Part shown: positions 25,505 through 34,599 of the stretch, piece by piece
How positions within the stretch are numbered: the stretch's first letter is position 1
Layout of the letters: the number at the start of each line of letters is the position of its first letter
Assembly: GCA_016212295.1 (NCBI GenBank)
Contig: JACRGO010000042.1
Coordinates: 1 to 61,754 of the forward strand
Length of the DNA stretch: 61,754 nucleotides
DNA from: Nitrospinota bacterium
GTDB lineage: Bacteria; Nitrospinota; Nitrospinia; JACRGO01
Reading direction: 5' to 3'
Position numbers and translations under genes: made by a program
The notes under the pieces: model-generated
Databases searched by the model: none
The model's input: the letters and a program-made list of their open reading frames with translations, nothing else
Told to the model about the DNA's origin: nothing

Positions 25505-27266
25505 AATTTTGAGAGCATCTTCTAAATCCATTTCCTTCCTTACGCTGTTCCTCCTCCCGCTCCTGGCCGTCCTTCTCTATGGCCATACGTTTAAGAGCCC
25601 CTTTCATTTCGACGACAAGGACCTGATAAAAAACAATCCGGCCATTCACGATTTATATGACCCGGAGCGCGCCATGGCCTACAACCGTCCCCGTCCGGCG
25701 TTGATGGTCTCCCTGGCCTTCAGTTACCACTTCAGCGGGACCAATGTCTTCGGCTATCACCTGTTCAATATCCTGCTGCATTGCCTGTCCTCTATTATTA
25801 TTTTTTGTGTCTCTCGTTTACTGCTCCATTCATCTGGAAAAAAAGGGCGGCTCCACGCCGCTTTCCTTGGGGCCTCATCACTTGGGGCCATGTTTTTCCT
25901 GGTCCACCCCATGAACACAGAGGCAGTGACCTATATCAGCGCAAGGTCGGATCTCCTGGCCGCTTTTTTCCTGCTGTTGTCATTTTATTTTTTTTTCAAG
26001 GCGAGAATATGTCCAGGCGCAGCATTAAAGAGCGCCTATATGGTTGCGGCTTTTCTGGCTTATTGCCTTTCCATGGCCTCAAAGGAAATAGGCGTTGTTC
26101 TTCCAATCCTTGTCCTTGGGGCGGATTACTATCTTTTCCGTTCACCTGAAAATGAAAATCACGGGCGGCCCTCTGGATTTATTGAATATTTAAAAATCCG
26201 GGGACCAGCCCTGCTTCCTTTTTTCCTGATGGTCCTTGTCCTCTTCGTCGTCCGCTACCAGTGGGAGGGCTCCTTTCTGGAAAAAAAATCGGCCTTCCTC
26301 TCCATGCACTCCAGGGCCGCTTACGTCCTTACCCAAGTGAACGTCATCCCCTGGTACTACATCAACAGGATGTTTTTTCCAGAAAATCAAAACGTTGATA
26401 TTTATTTTCCCATTTACAAAACTTTTTTCAACCTTTCCACCGCGGCGGGCGCTATATGCCTTTCAGGCATGGTTTTCCTTGCGGTCCGGAGGCGTTTTTC
26501 CAGCGCCCTGCTTTCCTTCGCGGTCTTCTGGTTCGTGGCGTCCCTGTCCCCCACATCAAGCTTCATTCCCATCACGGACGTGGCCGTGGAACGCAGACTG
26601 TATTTGCCTGGGATCGCCATGTCCTTCATGGTTGCCCACATAATGTCCGGGCCGGGCCTTCGGAAATCCATCACGCCCCTGGTGGTATTGCTCCTCTTCT
26701 GTTCCCTTGGCATAAACAGGAATTACGTTTACAGGGATGAATTGTCGCTGTGGACGGACGCGGCAAGTAAAGCCAAGGCAAATGAAAGGGCTCGCAATAA
26801 TCTTGGGGACGTCTATAACGGGTTGGGCCTGTATGAGGAAGCGGCGGCGGAGTTGAGGGAGGCGGTCCGCATTGAGCCGCGTTACGCTGAAGCGCATTAT
26901 AATCTGGGCGTGGTTTATGGCAGGATGGGACGCCGCCAGGAAGCGCTTCGCGAGTTGAGATTGTCCGAAGTCCACCATTACTCGTCCCCTGAGCTTTATT
27001 ATAATCTTGGGGTCCTGTACGAGGAGACGGGCCTGTTGGACAAGGCCGAGGAAAAATATCTCATTGCCGTTAAATTAAATCCCGGGCATTCGCGGGCCTA
27101 CAATAACCTTGGAAACATTCATGCCAGGCAGGGCAGGCTGGAGGAGGCGGCAGCGGAGTGGAAGGCCGTCTTAAGGATCGACCCGGATTTCAATGGCGTC
27201 CGGGAACGCCTGGAAAAGATTTCCATGATAACCGCAAATGACAAAGAACATAGCTTAGCAAACTGA
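25497..27266 (+). CDS. TPR-containing GT-C-like membrane protein (TMTC-like)
   Basis: A 589-residue protein. About 10-13 hydrophobic segments cover residues 15-410. The first loop contains FHFDDKDLIKNNPAI, the acidic FxxDD motif of GT-C glycosyltransferases related to protein O-mannosyltransferases and eukaryotic TMTC proteins, and PMNTEAVTYISARSDLL is another family motif. The C terminus (about 425-570) carries four TPRs (for example ARNNLGDVYNGLGLYEEAAA and YNNLGNIHARQGRLEEAAAE). A role in transferring sugar from a lipid carrier to protein is likely by family; the acceptor is unknown. The TPR part faces the periplasm if topology follows TMTC. Confidence 0.75.
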   Translation: MVRILRASSKSISFLTLFLLPLLAVLLYGHTFKSPFHFDDKDLIKNNPAIHDLYDPERAMAYNRPRPALMVSLAFSYHFSGTNVFGYHLFNILLHCLSSIIIFCVSRLLLHSSGKKGRLHAAFLGASSLGAMFFLVHPMNTEAVTYISARSDLLAAFFLLLSFYFFFKARICPGAALKSAYMVAAFLAYCLSMASKEIGVVLPILVLGADYYLFRSPENENHGRPSGFIEYLKIRGPALLPFFLMVLVLFVVRYQWEGSFLEKKSAFLSMHSRAAYVLTQVNVIPWYYINRMFFPENQNVDIYFPIYKTFFNLSTAAGAICLSGMVFLAVRRRFSSALLSFAVFWFVASLSPTSSFIPITDVAVERRLYLPGIAMSFMVAHIMSGPGLRKSITPLVVLLLFCSLGINRNYVYRDELSLWTDAASKAKANERARNNLGDVYNGLGLYEEAAAELREAVRIEPRYAEAHYNLGVVYGRMGRRQEALRELRLSEVHHYSSPELYYNLGVLYEETGLLDKAEEKYLIAVKLNPGHSRAYNNLGNIHARQGRLEEAAAEWKAVLRIDPDFNGVRERLEKISMITANDKEHSLAN

Positions 27267-27471
27267 TTAATGAAAAACCTGGAACCACGAATGACCACGA
27301 ATTAAATAGTATAGGAATTTCCATTTTTTCCGCTTATAAATCAAATAGTTGCGTGTTAGCGACATCAGGCGATAGTCATTGGTCAATAGTCATTTCTCAT
27401 TGATAAACAGGAAGACACCCTAATGGCCAGTGACCAATGACTCTTTAAAGTCCGCCCGAAGGACGCTTTGT
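27267..27471. repeat. Intergenic repeat patch
   Basis: The convergent gap carries ACCACGAATGACCACGAATT, an inverted pair around GGTCAATAGTCATTTCTCATT / CAGTGACCAATGACTC, and the tail of family D (CTTTAAAGTCCGCCCGAAGG) at about 27442-27463. The ACCACGAAT words recur near 49288. No gene is seen. Confidence 0.65.
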
Positions 27472-28596
27472 TCAGCGATTTGGTTTGGTTCCAAATTTTT
27501 TGTCATAAAATCTCCCTATTTCCCTTCCATCAAAATCCACCAGAATACATTCCACGGAAGCTGTTCCTTCCACTATTTTGAGGCAATGCCCAGCGGCCTC
27601 AGCGCACAATTCCCTTGCAAAACGGGGGACCAGGCTGCCCGGCATGATTTCATAAACATGCCTGGCCGTCCGCCCTATTTTAATTTCGTCCATCACTTCC
27701 TTGGCTGCTCCGATTTTTTCCGCCAAGCGGGCCAGGGCGTCCATTTTCAAGGTTGATTTTCTCGCGTGGGTCTGGCGGGCGCCGGACGCGATCTTCGACA
27801 TTTTCCCAATCATGGCCACGACTATTATTCTTTTTATCCCGGCCCTGGAAGCCGACTTCAAGGCGTGTCCCGCGAAATCGCCCATTTGGATGAATGCCTC
27901 TTCCCCAAGATCAATTAATTTCCTGGCGGCCTTCTCAGTCCTGCTCCCGGTTGTCAGCGCAATGGCGTCACAGCCGGAGGCCACGGCCACGGAGATGGCT
28001 TGGGACACGCAGCATTTATAGGCGCTGGTGGAATATGGAATCACGGTCCCGCGCGTTCCAAGTATGGAGATCCCTCCGATGATTCCCAGCCTGGCGTTAA
28101 GGGTCTTCCTGGCGATTTCTTCCCCGCCAGGGACGGAAATAACGGCGTCATAGCCCGCGCCGCTGTTGTCCGCGGAGCGAATGGCCTGCTCTATCATTTT
28201 GCGCGGGACGGGATTTATGGCAGGGTCCCCGATTTTCAGTCCGAGTCCAGGCTTGGTCACCACCCCCACGCCTTCTCCGCCGAGGATTTTGATTTCCGTG
28301 CCGCTGTTCCTCTTGGCCTCTGCGAAGATTTCCGCGCCGTGGGTAACGTCAGGGTCGTCTCCCGCGTCCTTTATGATGGAGCATTTGGCGGAACCGGAGT
28401 TAAAGCTTGTGAAATGGACAGGGAAGGAAACCCTTTCCCCTGTGGGAAGGAGGATGTCTACCGTTTCGGCCTTGGATTGTGACATCAGCGCCAGCACTGC
28501 GGCCTTGGCTGCCGCCGCTGCGCAAGCTCCGGTCGTATAACCGGTCCGAAGGCCCTTTCTGGATTTTATTTTTTCCCGTGAAATATTAAGAGGCAT
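27472..28596 (-). CDS. cbiD: Cobalt-precorrin-5B C1-methyltransferase CbiD
   Basis: A 374-residue enzyme of the anaerobic cobalamin route that methylates C1 of cobalt-precorrin-5B using S-adenosylmethionine. The family signature is at the N terminus, RKGLRTGYTTGACAAAAAKA near residues 13-32, followed by DAGDDPDVTHGAEI near 75 and GGISILGTRGTVIPYSTSAY near 173-192. Length is typical. It is followed on the same strand, reading away from cbiX-cbiC, as the third gene of a likely operon. Its start is 8 bases from the stop of the radical SAM gene. Confidence 0.95.
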   Translation of the reverse strand: MPLNISREKIKSRKGLRTGYTTGACAAAAAKAAVLALMSQSKAETVDILLPTGERVSFPVHFTSFNSGSAKCSIIKDAGDDPDVTHGAEIFAEAKRNSGTEIKILGGEGVGVVTKPGLGLKIGDPAINPVPRKMIEQAIRSADNSGAGYDAVISVPGGEEIARKTLNARLGIIGGISILGTRGTVIPYSTSAYKCCVSQAISVAVASGCDAIALTTGSRTEKAARKLIDLGEEAFIQMGDFAGHALKSASRAGIKRIIVVAMIGKMSKIASGARQTHARKSTLKMDALARLAEKIGAAKEVMDEIKIGRTARHVYEIMPGSLVPRFARELCAEAAGHCLKIVEGTASVECILVDFDGREIGRFYDKKFGTKPNR

Positions 28597-28604
28597 GTTT
28601 TTTT

Positions 28605-30017
28605 TTACTTCGCCATGATTTTTCTTATGAAAAACAGGGATTTTATGGCGACTCTGGACAGCCCCATCCCCTTGATTATTTTCTTCGCCAGGGAACGGAG
28701 CTTGTATTCCCTGGGAATGATGCCGTGAAGAAATTCATAGTCAACTCCCTTTATCCTGGCTGAGGTGGGAAAGCGCACGCCCAAATTCCTGGTTTCATAA
28801 TCCAGGACAAGCCCGTTTTTCAAACACCAGTCCGCCAGCCAGGAGCCTGGCATGGGGGTAAAAAAGGACACTGATCTGATGTCCGGCTTTATCTCCTTTA
28901 TCGCCCGGACTGACTCAAGGTCGTCCTCCGGATGCCATTTCCCGTCCGAGTACGGCATCCCTAAAATGACATTGGCGTAAATCTGGATGCCTAGTTTCCT
29001 GCATATCTCCACGGCGCGGAAATTCTGCTCCACAGTGCCTCCCTTTTTCATCCATTCCAGCATTCTCCCGGAAAAGGACTCCAGGCCTATGCTCAGCATC
29101 TTGGCCCCGGCGTTCTTCATCATTTCAAACAATTCCTCGTTCTTGCATATAACGTCCGGGCGCGAGGCGGCCCACCAGCGAATCCCCTTTTTCACCAGAC
29201 CGGAATCGTGCATGGCCCGGCAAAACTCTTCCACCCATTTCACGTTGATAACGAACTGGTCATCATGAAACACAATGCTGCGGAATCGATACTTTTCGTA
29301 AAGGCCCAGGAGTTCCCGCATGACATTTTCCACGCTCCGGCTCCTGAAGACAGGCGCCCTCTTGCCGTCCTTTTCAATGGTGAAAAGGTTCTGCTCCCCT
29401 GGTCCGCAGCAGAACCTGCATTTCCATGGACAGCCCCTCTTGGTCAGCGCCTCCACCATTGGCGGCAGAAACGGGTCTCTGCCTGTGACGAAGAGCGGAT
29501 ACTTTATCCTTTCCCTGTAGTCGGGCCATAGCTCCCTGTCCTCGAATGGGACCTTGTCCAGGTCCGGGGTCTCGCCCCAAAAATGAGGACTGAAACTCTC
29601 CGGCCTTTCCACCAGCTTTGGAAAACTCAACTCCCCTTCACCCTTCAGCACGAAATCCACATCTTTATTTTCCAGGCATTCATCAGGAAACATAGTGGGA
29701 TGAATTCCGCCGATTACGGTTTTGATTTGCGGTAGGACCTTCTTGGCCCTTCGCAGGCATTCAAGCGAGGCCTCGAACTCGCAGGTGTGCATGGTGACGC
29801 CCAGGAAATCCGGCCGCTCCCTTCTTACGGCTTCTTCATAGGCGTCCCATCCGCGCATGGAACGGAGGTCCATGAGGCAAACCTGGTGTCCGGCCCCCTT
29901 CAACGCGGCGGAGAGAAAGGCAAGACTGTGGCGGATCAAGGTGTCATCAGGGAAGCCGATGGGAGCGGCAAAGGAACTCGTGACGATCTGAGGGTTTACT
30001 AACGCGACTTTCGGCAT
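28605..30017 (-). CDS. B12-binding-domain radical SAM protein
   Basis: A 470-residue class B radical SAM enzyme. The N-terminal cobalamin-binding-like domain (about 5-135) has PQIVTSSFAAPIGFPDD and GGIHPTMFPDECL. The radical SAM cluster is in TKRGCPWKCRFCCG near 197-210, with CPWKCRFC as the CX3CX2C motif. Substrate is unknown; such enzymes often methylate or rearrange lipids, tetrapyrroles or natural products. Its place between cbiX-cbiC and cbiD suggests it could act with cobalamin, but that is weak. The frame extends to 30047 into a family A repeat; ATG 30017 avoids that. Confidence 0.8.
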   Translation of the reverse strand: MPKVALVNPQIVTSSFAAPIGFPDDTLIRHSLAFLSAALKGAGHQVCLMDLRSMRGWDAYEEAVRRERPDFLGVTMHTCEFEASLECLRRAKKVLPQIKTVIGGIHPTMFPDECLENKDVDFVLKGEGELSFPKLVERPESFSPHFWGETPDLDKVPFEDRELWPDYRERIKYPLFVTGRDPFLPPMVEALTKRGCPWKCRFCCGPGEQNLFTIEKDGKRAPVFRSRSVENVMRELLGLYEKYRFRSIVFHDDQFVINVKWVEEFCRAMHDSGLVKKGIRWWAASRPDVICKNEELFEMMKNAGAKMLSIGLESFSGRMLEWMKKGGTVEQNFRAVEICRKLGIQIYANVILGMPYSDGKWHPEDDLESVRAIKEIKPDIRSVSFFTPMPGSWLADWCLKNGLVLDYETRNLGVRFPTSARIKGVDYEFLHGIIPREYKLRSLAKKIIKGMGLSRVAIKSLFFIRKIMAK

Positions 30018-30024
30018 TGGGTCG

Positions 30025-30060
30025 AAATTTATTTTGGGTGCGGCCACGCCGCGCTATAAT
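30025..30060 (-). repeat. Family A element
   Basis: AAATTTATTTTGGGTGCGGC then CACGCCGCGCTATAAT lies between the radical SAM start and the cbiX-cbiC stop, in reverse orientation, and overlaps the last codons of the cbiX-cbiC frame (TTATC...). Confidence 0.8.
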
Positions 30061-31154
30061 TTATCGAACAACAACAGCACTGCGTTCATTATGGCCGCGG
30101 CTATGGGACTACCGCCTTTTCTTCCGCGGACCGCCACGCAGGGAATGCCGCTCTGGATAAGGGCGTCCTTGGATTCCTCGGCGTCAACGAATCCCACCGG
30201 CGTGCCGATGACGAACCCGGGCCTGAAGCCTTCCTTCTTATGCAGCCGGACCACCTCCCGCAGGGCCGTGGGGGCGTTCCCGATCAAGACTCCTCCGACG
30301 TTGGGCAGAGAGGCGCCTTTGCGGATGCCTAAGCAGGACCTGGTCAGTCCCGTCCTCTCCGACTCCGCCTTCAAGCCTTCATCGGAGATGAAACAATGCA
30401 AATCCATCCCGTATTTGGCTGTGAGTTTCCTGTTCACCCCTGCCATTACCATATTAACGTCCGTTAAAAGGGCCTTTGAGCCGGATATCGCTTCCTTCGC
30501 GGCCTCAAGGAAACCGGGATGAAAGTAGATCAACTTGGCGAATTCCAGATCGCCGGAGGCATGGACCGCCCTTTGGACAATAGGCAGTTCGTTTGGGCTG
30601 AAATGGTTCTCCCCCATTTCCTCCAGGATTATTCTAAAACTTTCCGCTTCGATTTCATCTGGTCTGAATTTTCCCACAGCGCGCGCAAGGGCCGGCGCGG
30701 CCTTGGCCTCGGCGTCATTTACTATTACGGCCTCCGAGGGGATCTCCGCCTCCCGGATGTCCTTGAAGGACGCGGCCTCAGCCAGGCGTTCGAGAAGTAT
30801 GTCCACCAATAGCGGGTGGAATCCGATGTTCCTGGCATAGGTGATCCGCATGTCCGGATATTTCAGCGCCTCCTGCTTGATTATCTCCGGGAGGTCCCTC
30901 CTCACGTGCATGCCCATGTGAAGAAAATACGGGGCCACGATGATTTGCTCCGCGCCCTTTTCCGCGCATGCCCTTATGCCTTCAGGGATGTCCGGGGGGC
31001 ATAGTTCCAGAAAGGCCGTCCGCACCGTGAGGAAGACGCCCTTTTCCTCCAACGACCTGGCCACCCTGAGCATATTGCCATTGGCTTCCTTCACCCGGCT
31101 CCCGTGTCCGAGAAGAAGGGCCGCTGTTTTTTTTCCCGCGAATTGATTGTCCAT
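30054..31154 (-). CDS. cbiC: CbiX-CbiC fusion: sirohydrochlorin cobaltochelatase / cobalt-precorrin-8 methylmutase
   Basis: A 366-residue fusion of two cobalamin-synthesis enzymes. Residues about 8-130 are a short CbiX chelatase: ALLLGHGSRVKEAN with the catalytic-type histidine, and IIVAPYFLHMGMHVRRDLPE with its histidines. Residues about 150-366 are CbiC: HFSPNELPIVQRAVHASGD holds the active-site histidine, then DVNMVMAGVNR and GFVIGTPVGFVDAEESKDAL. CbiX inserts cobalt into sirohydrochlorin and CbiC moves a methyl group in cobalt-precorrin-8 to give cobyrinate, so an early and a late step are joined. It is first in the cluster with the radical SAM gene and cbiD. No cobalamin riboswitch was recognised upstream. 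Confidence 0.9.
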   Translation of the reverse strand: MDNQFAGKKTAALLLGHGSRVKEANGNMLRVARSLEEKGVFLTVRTAFLELCPPDIPEGIRACAEKGAEQIIVAPYFLHMGMHVRRDLPEIIKQEALKYPDMRITYARNIGFHPLLVDILLERLAEAASFKDIREAEIPSEAVIVNDAEAKAAPALARAVGKFRPDEIEAESFRIILEEMGENHFSPNELPIVQRAVHASGDLEFAKLIYFHPGFLEAAKEAISGSKALLTDVNMVMAGVNRKLTAKYGMDLHCFISDEGLKAESERTGLTRSCLGIRKGASLPNVGGVLIGNAPTALREVVRLHKKEGFRPGFVIGTPVGFVDAEESKDALIQSGIPCVAVRGRKGGSPIAAAIMNAVLLLFDKL

Positions 31155-31220
31155 TAATCGCCTTTAGTTAATAAGAAAAAATTCAATAGATAAAGAAAAG
31201 TTGATTTTTTTAATAGAACA

Positions 31221-31252
31221 TTGCGCGGCTTCGCCGCAACCAAAATAAATTT
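31221..31252 (+). repeat. Family A element
   Basis: TTGCGCGGCTTCGCCGCAAC followed by CAAAATAAATTT, with a perfect GCGGCTTCGCCGC hairpin. It sits at the left edge of the restriction island. Confidence 0.85.
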
Positions 31253-31329
31253 TCCGTGCATCAAGGCATTTGATGATATTATAATACCAGACCAAACGCC
31301 AAGCCAGAACCAACGGGAGAAAATTCCGA

Positions 31330-33870
31330 ATGCCGGAAAAAGAAGCCACGGCCCGTATCAAGATCAACAAACTGCTCGAAGCCGCCGGTTGGCGCTTCTT
31401 CGCTGACGGCAACGCGCCCGCCAACATCCGCCTGGAACCCAGCGTCACCATCAAATCCTCCGATCTCGACACTCTCGGCAATAACTTCGAGAAGACGGCC
31501 AAGGGCTGCATCGACTTCCTGCTCCTCGACGCCAAGGGCTTCCCGCTTATCGTTTTGGAGGCCAAATCAGAGGACAAGAATCCCCTCGCCGGCAAGGAGC
31601 AGGCTCGCAAATACGCCCGCTCCCAGAACTGCCGCTTCATTATCCTGTCCAACGGCAACCTGCACTATTTATGGGACCTGGAACGCGGCAATCCCTGCAT
31701 CATCACCTCCTTTCCCACGCCCGGCTCCGTGGCGGGCTGCCAGAAGGTCACTCCCAACCCCCAACGCCTTATCGAAGAACAGGTGGCCGGCGACTACATC
31801 GTCCTCACCCAGCGTCCGAATTACCAATCCGAGGCCGCATGGCGGAACGAGGCGGAACGTCCCGGCTACATCCGTACCAACAAACTTCGCTTTCTCAGGC
31901 CTTATCAATTGAAGGCCATCCACGACCTGCAACAGGCCGTAAAGGACGGCAAGGACCGCTTCCTGTTCGAGATGGCCACCGGCACGGGGAAGACCCTCAC
32001 CGCCGCCGCCGTGATAAAACTCTTTCTTCGTTCCGGCAATGCCCGGCGCGTCCTCTTCCTGGTGGACCGCCTGGAACTGGAGGATCAGGCGAGGAAAACC
32101 TTCGCCGCCCTGCTCTCCGCCGATTTCAAGACGGTGATTTACAAGGAGAACCGCGACGACTGGCAACGCGCTGAGATCGTGGTCACCACCGTGCAATCTC
32201 TACTATTCAACAACAAATACCAGAGGCTCTTCTCGCCCACGGACTTCGACCTGGTGATCTCGGACGAAGCGCACCGCTCCATCGGCGGCAACGCCCGCGC
32301 CGTCTTCGACTACTTCATCGGCTATAAACTCGGCCTCACCGCCACCCCCCGTGACTATCTGAAACGGTTTAATTCAACCAATCCATCCACCCGAGATCCC
32401 CGCGAGGCGGAGCGGCGGCTCCTCCTGGACACCTACCGCACCTTCGGTTGCGAGAACAGTCTCCCAACCTTCCGCTATTCACTCCTGGATGGGGTGAAGG
32501 AATGTTATCTGATCAATCCCACGGTGGTGGACGCTCGCACTGAAATCACCACGGAACTACTCTCCGAGGAAGGCTTTGTCGTCTCCGTCACCGACGACAC
32601 GGGCGAGGACCAGCAGGAGGCGTTCAAACAGCGCGAGTTCGAGAAACGTTTTTTCGCGGACGCCACAAATCGACTTTTCTGCAAGACCTTTCTCGAAAAT
32701 GCCCTGCGCGATCCCGTGAGCGGCGAGATGGGCAAGTCCGTCATTTTCGCCGTGAGCCAAAGCCATGCCGCCAAGCTGTCGCATATTCTCAATCTGATGG
32801 CGGACCGCATGTTCCCCGGCAAATACCGGTCCGACTTCGCCGTGCAGGTAACCTCACAGGTCCCCGACGCCCAGCAATTCACCATTAACTTCGCCAACAA
32901 CAACCTGCTCGGCTCGGCCAACTTCCTCCCCGCCTACAAGACCAGCAAGGCCCGCGTCTGCGTGACCGTGGGCATGATGACCACCGGCTAAGACTGCACC
33001 GACATCCTCAATCTCGGCCTCTTTCGTCCCATCTTTTCGCCCACCGACTTTATCCAGATCAAGGGACGCGGCACCCGCAATCATGACTTCCGCGACCAGC
33101 TTTTCGACGAGGGCCTGAAAGAGATTGTTCGGGAGCCGAGGAAGACCGCCTTCAAGCTCTTCGACTTCTTCGCCAACTGCGAGTATTTCGAGGAGGAATT
33201 CAACTACGACGAAGTGTTGAAACTGCCCCGACCCAAGGGCAAGGGCGGCGATGGGCCAGGAGGTGACGGACCTGTGATCCTGGACGGCGCCTACGAACAC
33301 CTGGGAGAGGATATCCTCTCCGAAATAAAGGAAGAGACCATCGGACGGGAAGGCATGAAGATCGACCGCATGTTCTTTGAAAAATTCGAGGACACGGTGC
33401 GCGAAGACCCCAACATAGCCCAGGCGGTGGAGGCCGGACACTGGGACCGCGTCATTGATTACGTCAACCGCGAGGTCTTTAATAAACCCGAGGAATATTA
33501 TAATCTGGAGAAACTGCGCCAGGCCGCCGCCGTGGATCGCCGCCTGACTCTTCGCGAAATCCTGGAAAAGATCTTCGGGCTCATCCCGCGCTTTAAATCC
33601 AAAAACGAACTGCTGGAGGAGGAGTTCGCCAAGTTCGTGGCGGACGCCAAGCCGGAGGAGGCCGAGGCCATCCCGGCCATCAAGAATTACTTCAAGGCCT
33701 ACGTCACCAGCGACCAGGTGCGGCACATCATCGAAAGCAAACTCTTCACCGACCTGGCCACCAATCCGGTCTTCTCCTCCCGCGACTTCAAGGCCGTGCC
33801 GCCGAAGTATCACTCCATCATCCCGGATTACGTCAAGGACTATGTGTCCCTGAACCAGTTCGTCCTTTAA
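31330..33870 (+). pseudogene. hsdR: Type I restriction endonuclease R subunit (hsdR), broken by an in-frame stop
   Basis: One frame from 31330 to 33870 (847 codons) encodes a type I R subunit but has TAA at 32989-32991 (codon 554). The nuclease part has the PD-(D/E)XK residues in CIDFLLLDAK and VLEAKSED. The helicase part has ATGTGKT at about 216-222, SDEAHRS and GLTATPRD. The stop falls in helicase motif V, TTG-stop-DCTDILNLGL, where relatives have tyrosine; the same frame then runs on with FIQIKGRGTRNHDF and a normal C terminus. One base change (TAC or TAT to TAA) explains it. Read-through or a very recent mutation is possible, and so is sequencing error. Confidence 0.9.
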
Positions 33871-33882
33871 ACGGAAAGACCT

Positions 33883-34599
33883 ATGTCCGAGAAAGAGACC
33901 CTCATCCCCAAACACGGCGGCTACCGGAAGCTGAAAAGTTTTCAAATAGCGCAATTGGTTTTTGATATTACCGTGCGCTTCTGCGAACGTTACATAGACA
34001 AGCGCAGCCGGACCACCGACCAGATGGTCCAGGCGGCGCGATCGGGGGTGCAGAACATCGCCGAGGGGAGCCAAGCCTCCGGGACCTCCAAAAAAATGGA
34101 ACTCAAACTCACCAACGTGGCCCGCGCCAGTATCGAGGAACTGCGCCTGGATTACGAGGATTTTCTAAGACAAAGAAACCTCCCCCTCTGGGGCCGCGAA
34201 GACCCCCGAAGACAAGACCTGATAAACAGGAGGTGTTCCACCGCCGATGAAGTGGCCCTCTGGGTAAAGGAAATACACGACCGTGGACGCCATGGACGGA
34301 GTGGACAGGGCAAACTCAAAGATCAGAATCATTCGTCCACAGCGTCCAATAGGTCCACCTCGTCCACTGTTTTTACTTCGTCCACCTATCCCGAAATCAC
34401 GGCGAATGCCGCCCTGACGCTCATTGCCGTGGCGCGCAGCCTCCTTGACCGCCAGCTTGCCGCTCAGGCAAAATCATTTGAAAGAGAAGGCGGCTTCACC
34501 GAGCGCCTCCACCGGGTGCGCTCCCAAAAACGCTCCTCCGCATCCGCCCGGTCCACGAAGTCCATTCCGTCCACCAAGAATAAAGGAACCCCATGTTAG
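33883..34599 (+). CDS. Four-helix-bundle (23S rRNA-intervening-sequence-type) protein
   Basis: A 238-residue protein. Residues 14-150 are the four-helix-bundle family also found in rRNA intervening sequences (FQIAQLVFDITVRFCERY, TTDQMVQAARSGVQNIAEG, SGTSKKMELKLTNVARASIEE, and LRLDYEDFLRQRNLPLW). These are often carried between restriction-modification genes; the function is unknown. The family helix with ADEVALWVKE is split from the last helix (ANAALTLIAVARSLLDRQL) by a Ser/Thr-rich stretch coded by 9-bp GTCCA repeats. Another repeat makes the C terminus. It overlaps hsdM by 7 bases. Confidence 0.75.
   Translation: MSEKETLIPKHGGYRKLKSFQIAQLVFDITVRFCERYIDKRSRTTDQMVQAARSGVQNIAEGSQASGTSKKMELKLTNVARASIEELRLDYEDFLRQRNLPLWGREDPRRQDLINRRCSTADEVALWVKEIHDRGRHGRSGQGKLKDQNHSSTASNRSTSSTVFTSSTYPEITANAALTLIAVARSLLDRQLAAQAKSFEREGGFTERLHRVRSQKRSSASARSTKSIPSTKNKGTPC
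34284..34388. repeat. 9-bp-period GTCCA repeats within coding sequence
   Basis: Three TGGACNNNN units (34284-34310) face six 9-base slots (34335-34388), five of which begin GTCCA. All stay in frame, giving the residues HSSTASNRSTSSTVFTSSTY. A related trio lies at 34551-34577 in the same gene, and four more units lie at 35897-35932 in the hsdM-hsdS gene. Confidence 0.85.
34551..34577 (+). repeat. 9-bp-period GTCCA repeat
   Basis: GTCCACGAA, GTCCATTCC and GTCCACCAA follow each other exactly. They code for the last Arg/Ser/Thr-rich residues of the four-helix-bundle protein, just before the hsdM start. Confidence 0.8.

Noticed and set aside
31100-31329. Cobalamin riboswitch upstream of cbiX-cbiC
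   Set aside because: No B12-box-like word or conserved stem pattern was seen; only a family A hairpin and AT-rich DNA.
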